DNA of 64,000 nucleotides from Acrocarpospora macrocephala (GTDB lineage: Bacteria; Actinomycetota; Actinomycetes; Streptosporangiales; Streptosporangiaceae), in the NCBI RefSeq assembly GCF_009687865.1, contig NZ_BLAE01000008.1:198362-262361 (forward strand). Reading direction: 5' to 3'. The notes beneath the pieces were generated by a model. That model did not search any database, was not told where the DNA came from, and saw only the letters and a program-made list of their open reading frames with translations. Below are positions 58,155 to 64,000 of this stretch, one piece after another. The translations under genes and the position numbers were made by a program. Position 1 is the first letter of the stretch; every line of letters starts with the position of its first letter.

Positions 58155-59536
58155 CGCTGGAACACCTGTGTCATTCCCTCGTCCTGGATGGCCTGGGGCG
58201 GCGGCCTGCGGGCCGCGTCTGACATGCGTACCAGCAGGGCGATAAGGATCCAGTTAGCCAGCAGGGCGGAACCGCCCGCCGACATGAACGGTGTCACCAG
58301 GCCGGTCAGCGGGATCAGGTTGGTGACGCCGCCGACGATGATGAACACCTGCCAGGCCAAGATGAAGGACAGGCCGCCCGCCAGCAGCTTGGAGAACGGG
58401 TCCCTGGCCGCGATCGCGGTGCGCAGGCCGCGCTCGACGATCAGCGCGTACACCATCAGCAGCGCCATGAGGCCGGTTAGGCCGAGCTCCTCGCCGGCGG
58501 CGGTGAAGATGAAGTCCGAGAACGACAGCGGGATCAGTTTGGGGTGGCCCTCGCCGAGGCCGGTGCCCAGGATGCCGCCGGAGCCGAGAGCGAACAGGCC
58601 CTGCATGAGCTGGTAGCTGCCGCCGAACTCGCGGTCGTAGAGTGCCTGGGACTCGGGATTGAGATACACCTCGAACCGGGCCGCCACATGGTCGAAGAGC
58701 TGCCCGGCCAGGATCGCGCCGCCGAGGAAGAGCAGCACGCCGATGAGCACCCACGAAGTGCGCTGGGTGGCGATGTAGAGCATCACGATGAACGTGCCGA
58801 ACAGCAGCAGCGAGCTGCCCAGGTCCTTCTGCAGGATCAGCACGGCCAGGCTGAAGCCCCAGGTGATCAGGACCGGGCCGAGGTCACGGGCCCGGGGCAG
58901 ATCGATGAAGAGCAGCCGCCGCCCGGCCAGCGCCAGCACGTCCCGTTTGGCGACCAGGTAACCGGCGAAGAACACCACCAGCGCGAGCTTGGCGAACTCG
59001 GCGGGCTGGATGGTGAAACCGCCGACGCCGATCCAGATCCGGGCGCCGTTGATCTCCTTGCCGATGAACGGCACCAGCGGGAGCACCAGCAGCCCCAGGC
59101 CGACAAAGCCCATCGTGTACGTGAGGCGCTGCAAGGCGCGGTGGTCCTTCAACACGATCAGAGTCGCGGAGAACATGACCACGCCGAGCGCCGTCCAGAA
59201 CAGCTGGTTGGTGGCCGAGGCGCCGGCCTGGCCGGTCTGCTCGATCCGGTAGATGATCACCAGGCCGATCCCGTTGATCAGCGTCACCAGCGGGAGCAGC
59301 AGGGGGTCGGCCCACGGGGCGAACCTGGCCAGCACCAGGTAGGCGGCGACCATCAAGGCGCCGAGGCCAAGGCCGTAGGTCAGCATGCCGGCGGGGATCT
59401 TCCCGTCCAGGCCCAGACCGACGCTCGCATACGCGCCCATCACGACGGCAATGGCGAAGGCGAGCATCGCGAGCTGCGCCCCCCGCCGCTTCGCGGTCAT
59501 GGGGACGGGCGCGACCTCGACCGCCGCCGCGGTCAC
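58151..59536 (-). CDS. rodA: SEDS-family glycosyltransferase RodA/FtsW
   Basis: A 461-residue protein with about ten membrane segments. SEDS marks are IGVGGFTIQPAEFAKLALV and LGTGLGEGHPKLIPLSFSDF, then the late GLVTPFMSAGGSALLANW. It polymerises lipid II for PbpA. The cytoplasmic C-terminus is short. Coupled to pstP and pbpA by ATGA overlaps. Confidence 0.95.
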   Translation of the reverse strand: MTAAAVEVAPVPMTAKRRGAQLAMLAFAIAVVMGAYASVGLGLDGKIPAGMLTYGLGLGALMVAAYLVLARFAPWADPLLLPLVTLINGIGLVIIYRIEQTGQAGASATNQLFWTALGVVMFSATLIVLKDHRALQRLTYTMGFVGLGLLVLPLVPFIGKEINGARIWIGVGGFTIQPAEFAKLALVVFFAGYLVAKRDVLALAGRRLLFIDLPRARDLGPVLITWGFSLAVLILQKDLGSSLLLFGTFIVMLYIATQRTSWVLIGVLLFLGGAILAGQLFDHVAARFEVYLNPESQALYDREFGGSYQLMQGLFALGSGGILGTGLGEGHPKLIPLSFSDFIFTAAGEELGLTGLMALLMVYALIVERGLRTAIAARDPFSKLLAGGLSFILAWQVFIIVGGVTNLIPLTGLVTPFMSAGGSALLANWILIALLVRMSDAARRPPPQAIQDEGMTQVFQR

Positions 59537-60798
59537 TTACCCGACTCCGTCGGGGAGGGCGACGCGGACGGTTCCGGGGTCTTGACGGTGCCCTGCAGCG
59601 TCAAGATCCGTTCCTTTCCGGCTTCCAGGCTGTCGACAGGGATGGTGCCGCGGACCCGGGCCTGCTCCACCGGAGGCAGCGCGGAGACCGACAGTTTGGG
59701 GTCGTGCACGATGTGCTTGAGCGACACGATGCCCAGGTCGGCGTTGACACCCTGGAAGACGACCAGTTTGTCGCCTTCCGCGCCGACGTAGAACTGCTGT
59801 TGAGTCCACTGATAACCGTAATAGCCGCCGAGCCCGAGCGCGGCGGCGAGAACAACCAGCAGACTGACCAGAACCGGCCACGATCGTCGTTTCCGGGCCC
59901 GGCGGCCGGAGGCCAGGGCCTCCGGCGCCGGTTCGCCGTCCAAGTCGATGATCACCGGTTGCGGCGCGGTCACGGTCGCGGCGCGACCAGCCGGGGTGTC
60001 CGGCGGCGCGGAGCGCACCCGGCCGGAACCGGCGGCGCCCACCACCGCCGCGGCGTGGTTGTGCGGCTGCACGTCATCGATCTCCATGACGTCGGCCACC
60101 ACGCAGGTGATGTTGTCCGGCCCGCCGCCCCGGTTCGCGAGGTCGATGAGCTGGCGCACCACATCGTCGGGATCATCGATCGTCGACAGCGTGTGGTGCA
60201 GGGTCTCGGCGCTCACGACGGTGGACAGGCCGTCCGAGCACAGCAGGTAACGGTCGCCCAGCTGGGCTTCCCGGTCCTGCAGGTCGGGGTCGACCTCACC
60301 GCTGCCGTCGAGGGCGCGCAGCAGGATCGAGCGTTGCGGGTGGTTGGCGGCCTCTTCCTGGGTGATCCGGCCGTCATCCACCAGCGACTGCACGAGCGTA
60401 TGGTCGTGGGTGATCTGGTAGAGCTCGCCGCTGCGCAACAGGTAGGCCCGCGAGTCGCCCACATGGACGAGCGCGAACCTGGTGCCGTTCCACAACATCG
60501 CGGTGAGCGTGGTACCCATGCCCTTGAGGCTCGGATCGCGGGCGACCATCGAATGCAGCTGATGGTTGGCGTCACGGACCGCTGCCTCGATCGTGCCGAG
60601 CAGATCACTCCCGTAGGCGTCCTTGTCCAAGGACGACAGTGCGGCGATGGCGACCGAGCTGGCCACCTCGCCGTGAGCATGCCCGCCCATGCCGTCGGCG
60701 ACGGCAAGCAGGCGGCCGCTAGCGTACGCCGAGTCCTCGTTCCCTTCGCGGAGGAGGCCGACGTCCGAGCGGGCGGCGTAGCGGAGTGCGATTGTCAT
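59533..60798 (-). CDS. pstP: PP2C-type Ser/Thr phosphatase PstP
   Basis: A 421-residue membrane phosphatase. Metal-binding motifs: GLLREGNEDSAYA, LLAVADGMGGHAHGEVAS, ALVHVGDSRAYLLRSGEL, LLCSDGLSTVV and GGGPDNITCVV. One membrane helix (VLVSLLVVLAAALGLGGYYG) precedes a small outside domain and a Pro/Ser tail. It reverses phosphorylation by PknA/PknB. The ATG at 60798 overlaps the fhaB stop. Confidence 0.95.
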   Translation of the reverse strand: MTIALRYAARSDVGLLREGNEDSAYASGRLLAVADGMGGHAHGEVASSVAIAALSSLDKDAYGSDLLGTIEAAVRDANHQLHSMVARDPSLKGMGTTLTAMLWNGTRFALVHVGDSRAYLLRSGELYQITHDHTLVQSLVDDGRITQEEAANHPQRSILLRALDGSGEVDPDLQDREAQLGDRYLLCSDGLSTVVSAETLHHTLSTIDDPDDVVRQLIDLANRGGGPDNITCVVADVMEIDDVQPHNHAAAVVGAAGSGRVRSAPPDTPAGRAATVTAPQPVIIDLDGEPAPEALASGRRARKRRSWPVLVSLLVVLAAALGLGGYYGYQWTQQQFYVGAEGDKLVVFQGVNADLGIVSLKHIVHDPKLSVSALPPVEQARVRGTIPVDSLEAGKERILTLQGTVKTPEPSASPSPTESGK

Positions 60799-61259
60799 TT
60801 GCGCAATTCGATGACGGTCTTGCCGATGCGAATCGGAGTTCCGAGGGGCACCGGCATCGGGCGGGTCACTTTGGAACGGTCGAGGTACGTGCCGTTGGTC
60901 GAACCGAGGTCTTCCACGATCCACTGGCCGTCCTGGGGGAAGAGCCGGGCGTGCCGGCTCGAAGCGTAGTCGTCGCTGAGGACGAGCGTGGCGTCAGTCG
61001 CCCGGCCGATGGTGATTGGCGTCTCCGTGAGGTTGATGATGGTCCCTTGCAGGGGGCCGCCGACGACGACCATTTGACGAGGTTCCCCCCTCTTGGGCTT
61101 CGACACCGGTTTAGCCGGTTTGGGTGGCTTCCGTGCCGTAGCCGGAGCCGTGCGTGGACCGAACAAGTCTGTCCGGATCACACCGACCGCGGCAATGACA
61201 AAGAACCAGAGCACCGCCAGGAAGGCGAGCCGGATCAGCAGCAGCGTGAGCTCGGACAT
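60795..61259 (-). CDS. fhaB: FHA-domain protein FhaB (FipA type)
   Basis: A 154-residue protein: an N-terminal membrane helix (LLIRLAFLAVLWFFVIAAV), a basic Pro/Lys linker and a C-terminal FHA domain with TIGRATDATLVLSDDYASSR (phosphothreonine site SSRH) and DLGSTNGTYLD. It binds phosphorylated partners of the Ser/Thr kinases. 17 bp after fhaA. Confidence 0.94.
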   Translation of the reverse strand: MSELTLLLIRLAFLAVLWFFVIAAVGVIRTDLFGPRTAPATARKPPKPAKPVSKPKRGEPRQMVVVGGPLQGTIINLTETPITIGRATDATLVLSDDYASSRHARLFPQDGQWIVEDLGSTNGTYLDRSKVTRPMPVPLGTPIRIGKTVIELRK

Positions 61260-61276
61260 GGACCGTTTGTCTACCT

Positions 61277-62017
61277 CTAATCGCGCCTGAACACCAGAGT
61301 CGTGCGACCTAGTGTCACCCTCGTCCCGTCCTGCATCTCGATCCTGCGGACCGGTTGCCCGTTGACGAAGGTGCCGTTCGTGGAGCCAAGATCAACCAGG
61401 ACGACCAGCTGACCTTCGACCCGTAGCTCGGCATGATGCCGCGATACGCCCGGATCCACCAGCCGTAGATCACAATCGGTACCACGACCGAGCAGTGTGA
61501 CCGGTGTCGTCAACTCGTAGGACCGCTGGCCCTGCGGGTCGTCCTGGGTGGAAACCAGCAGCCGGGGATGGCCGCCGAACGCGCTCGACCGGCCGGCGGG
61601 CACATCGCTCACCGGCTGGCGGATCTCGTCCTGCTCCACCGTCGCGCCCCGGATCACACCCGAACGGATCCGGAACAGCCCGACCGCGAGGTCGTCGGCC
61701 GTCTCGAACCGCACCCGGACCGGGCCCACGAACGAATACCCCTGCTCCTTGGCATACTCCCTGGCGAGGTTGGCCAGCTCGTGACTGATGCTGTCCGCAT
61801 ATACCTCCAGCCGTTCGCTGTCGGTCGTGGACAGTTCCACCACGAAGTCGTTCGGCACGAGCGTGCGGCCCTGAGCGACGATCGCGGCCCGCTCGTCCAT
61901 CTCTCGCTGAACGGCACTGGCGACCTCGACCGGTTGAAGGTCGGACTTGAACGCGCGTGCAAAGGCGCCTTCAACCAAGCCTTCGAGCCTCCGCTCGAAG
62001 CGCTGAAGGACTCCCAC
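61277..62017 (-). CDS. fhaA: FhaA: DUF3662 plus FHA-domain protein
   Basis: A 246-residue protein. Residues 1-125 are the DUF3662 domain (VLQRFERRLEGLVEGAFARA, LVPNDFVVELS). The FHA domain is at residues 150-245 (LLGRGTDCDLRLVDPGVSRH, DLGSTNGTFVN). The linker between is shorter than in mycobacterial FhaA (246 against more than 500 residues). First gene of the kinase/wall operon; GTG start with GGAGGTAA upstream. Confidence 0.94.
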   Translation of the reverse strand: MGVLQRFERRLEGLVEGAFARAFKSDLQPVEVASAVQREMDERAAIVAQGRTLVPNDFVVELSTTDSERLEVYADSISHELANLAREYAKEQGYSFVGPVRVRFETADDLAVGLFRIRSGVIRGATVEQDEIRQPVSDVPAGRSSAFGGHPRLLVSTQDDPQGQRSYELTTPVTLLGRGTDCDLRLVDPGVSRHHAELRVEGQLVVLVDLGSTNGTFVNGQPVRRIEMQDGTRVTLGRTTLVFRRD

Positions 62018-62125
62018 CGGTTACCTCCCTTCCTCCATCGTCTACAGGGATCGTATCCGGGTTCAGTAGCACTGGCGGTTCCGTGCTAACCTTTCACAGC
62101 ACCTGGAGACGGGGGCATCCGCAAC

Positions 62126-62208
62126 GGGCAAGTGGCGGAATGGCAGACGCGCACGGTTCAGGTCCGTGTGTCCGAAAGGACGTGGGGGTTCAACTCCCCC
62201 CTTGCCCA
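62126..62208 (+). tRNA. tRNA-Leu (anticodon CAG)
   Basis: Acceptor arms GGGCAAG (62126-62132) and CTTGCCC (62201-62207) pair fully. The anticodon arm is CACGG-TTCAGGT-CCGTG with CAG. A long class II variable arm (TGTCCGAAAGGACG region) and the T arm GGGGG-TTCAACT-CCCCC follow. CCA is not encoded. Confidence 0.96.
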
Positions 62209-64000
62209 CGAACGACTGACCCTGGCTGGTCGGAAGCTGGCGCTTCCTTCCCCCGGGGTCGTTCTTTGTTACACGGGGGGACGACCCCCCGAACCCCCCG
62301 ATGTGGGGGGCGAAGCCCCCCACGCCCCCAGGGTTGGTTGCCCTGGTTTCGTTTTCACGATTGGGTTTCCCGGTTTCGATCCTAGGGTTGGTTGCCGCGG
62401 TTCGGTTTCCACGGTTGGTTGCCCCAGTTTCGGCGTGGCAGGTAGTTGCCTCGGATTTGGGTCCAGGGTTGGTTGCTGGGGTTTCGTTCTTGGGGTTGGT
62501 TGCCCCGATTTTGCTGTTGTGGGTGGCTGTCATGGTTTTGGGTTCAGGGTTTGTTGCCGTGGGTTCGTTTTCTGGGGTGGTTGTCCCGGCTTTGTTCTTG
62601 CAGCAAGTGGCGGGTTGCGCTTGAGGTTGTTGGCGCCGGTGTGGCGAGAACCCCCACTTGCGTGAGCGGCGCGGGATAGCGGTAAGTGACCCGGCCACAT
62701 GCTCATTCTGTTGGGCGTTCTCAGGGCTGGCCGCCGTGATTACGTCCCCAGGGTTGGCCGCTGTGATTACGTCCCCAGGGTTGGTTGCCGTGACTATCCC
62801 CCCAGGGTTGGTTGCCCTGGTGTTGGTTGCCGCTGTTGTGTGGCTGGGTTTGGTGATCGTGGCTCCGGTGCCGGGTCTGAGGTCGGTGGTCGTGCGGAAC
62901 CCCGGGAGTGTTGCCGGTGTGGTGAAGGGCCGGGGTGGGGGCACGGGAGCCCTCCTTTGGTGGGAGTACCGATCAAGGTAGTGGGTGGGTGGGCTGGTTT
63001 GAAGCCCTCGGGGTCTTCCGGGTGTTGCCGGTGGAGCCTCTGGTGATTTTGTTGATCTCACTTTCAAACGACTAGCCAGTCGCTTGCGGGTACTTCTTTG
63101 CCCTGGGTCTTGAGTGGCGGGATGGAATGTCCCTTCATCTGGACTTCGTCGCACGCCTGAACCCGGATTGGTCGGGTGGGGAGGAGTTGGCGGTGCAGCG
63201 GAGGGCGCTGGGTTGCCGGGAGATCGGGCGAACCCCGCCAGACATGGCTGTGCCCCGGCTGCATGCTAAGCAGAGGCAACACCGGGGCTTGTGCCAGCAC
63301 GGTACCAGGGTAGTTAGCATGCCGGGTCGCGGTGGCTGGACGGCTGTGTGGCCTCCTCGCGCAGGCGCGACTGGCTGACGATGCGCTTCGGTGCGCTGGC
63401 GATCCGGTGGTAACCCTGCGCTTGAACTGACTGGAATACCGAAATATCCGAAGCTTTACGGTCCGCTGCAGTATCTCGGTGCCGCGATGCGCAGTGTGAT
63501 GACACAGGAACTCGTCAAGCGTCCTCCCTCTTACGCGACCGCGTTACGACCAACGTCTGTGGGGCCGAGCCCCGGGGTTTGGGTGGGCCGAAGCCCCGGG
63601 GCTCGGCCTGCCGTCGGTTGTGGTGGCACCGAGCCGCGGGATACGGCCCACCCTCGATTGGCGAGGGCTGAGCTGGGGCTCCCCGCCCTCAGTTGTGGTG
63701 GCGTTGAGCCTGCGGGGTTCGGCCCGCCCTCGGTTGGCGAGGGCTGAGCTGGGGCTGCCCGCCCTCAGTTGTGGTGGCGTTGAGCCTGCGGGGTTCGGCC
63801 CGCCCTCGGTTGGTGGGGGGCTGAGCTGCGGGGTTCGGCTGTCCCCCGGAGGCCGTCTGTCCCCGGAGGTCGTCTGCCCCCGCCCTTGGTTTGTGGGTCG
63901 CGTTGGAATGTGGTCTTGCTGTGCCGTTCCCGAGGCCGGAGGCTGGCCATGCCGTTCCCGAGGCCGGAGGTCGATGGGGCCGAGCGCGAGCGTCCCAAAG
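62209..64000. repeat. Repeat-rich, apparently non-coding region
   Basis: About 1.8 kb after the tRNA without a credible gene. From 62330 to 62830 GGTTGGTTGCC-like units recur at irregular spacing, including two adjacent copies of a CGTGATTACGTCCCCAGGGT unit near 62735-62785. From 63540 to 63830 a unit with GAGCTGGGGCTSCCCGCCCT and TTGTGGTGGCGTTGAGCCTG occurs at least twice in tandem. Long open frames here (for example 62063-63154 minus, which reads through the tRNA complement) are made of these repeats and lack ribosome sites. A GTTAGCATGC-type stretch near 63311 and the less GC-rich DNA at 63420-63500 hold nothing I recognise. Confidence 0.65.
62632..62690 (+). repeat. Dispersed palindromic repeat, copy 4
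   Basis: GGCGCCGGTGTGGCGAGAAC ... GGTAAGTGAC, the most diverged copy but the same 59-bp length as copies 1-2, and also followed by CTGTTGG about 25 bp on. Confidence 0.65.

Noticed and set aside
62063..63154. 363-codon minus-strand open frame
   Set aside because: It reads through the complement of tRNA-Leu and consists of translated irregular repeats; no ribosome site and no protein-like composition.

Overview
The window is high-GC DNA with GTG/ATG starts, strong Shine-Dalgarno sequences and many 4-nt stop/start overlaps. This fits a mycelial actinomycete. The right end (49.2-62.2 kb) carries the order fhaA-fhaB-pstP-rodA-pbpA-pknA-pknB, then pabA, a class E sortase, crgA, a rhomboid protease and a peptidyl-prolyl isomerase. 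That block usually lies near the chromosomal origin of actinomycetes, so the window is probably chromosomal and origin-proximal. A Streptosporangiales-like host is a guess.

Region 1 (1-15.3 kb, all minus strand) is a catabolic island. It encodes a P450 with its 3Fe-4S ferredoxin, a deleted acyl-CoA dehydrogenase, a B12-dependent glutamate-mutase-like pair, a short citrate-synthase-like lyase, a succinyl-CoA-synthetase-like pair, a branched-chain-type ABC importer with fused permeases, an SDR, a luciferase-like monooxygenase, an NTF2-fold protein and a flavin reductase fused to an IclR-like sensor domain. Three transcription units carry the same palindromic operator. I infer import, oxygenation, carbon-skeleton rearrangement, CoA activation and C-C cleavage of an unknown substrate.

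Region 2 (15.7-34.0 kb, plus strand) is the most interesting part. It is one nearly gapless operon of about 15 genes: a beta-rich protein, an EAD1-CHAT protease, a radical SAM enzyme, a giant WD40-vWA-like protein, a 74-aa peptide, a RING-like zinc protein, an E1 (ThiF) enzyme, an EAD1-ubiquitin-like-E2 fusion, a JAMM peptidase, a Cdc48/FtsH-like AAA+ ATPase, a MoxR AAA+ ATPase and several family-less proteins. It looks like an NTP-dependent conflict (immunity or self-killing) system of the AAA+/vWA/MoxR 'ternary' kind, wired to a complete ubiquitin-like conjugation and removal pathway. Several of its genes have decayed tandem repeats at their start codons.

Region 3 (34-45 kb): a lipoprotein related to intradiol dioxygenases, a cupin, and a TetR-governed regulon (secreted esterase, alpha/beta hydrolase, acyl-CoA synthetase, second ABC importer) linked by a shared operator.

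Region 4 (45-49.7 kb): a Rieske protein, an OmpR-type two-component system whose kinase carries tandem repeats, its divergent secreted target, and intergenic repeats.

Region 5 (49.8-62.2 kb): the conserved cell-wall/Ser-Thr kinase block described above, ending with tRNA-Leu(CAG). The last 1.8 kb is repeat-rich and apparently non-coding. A dispersed ~59-bp palindromic repeat occurs four times in intergenic DNA.
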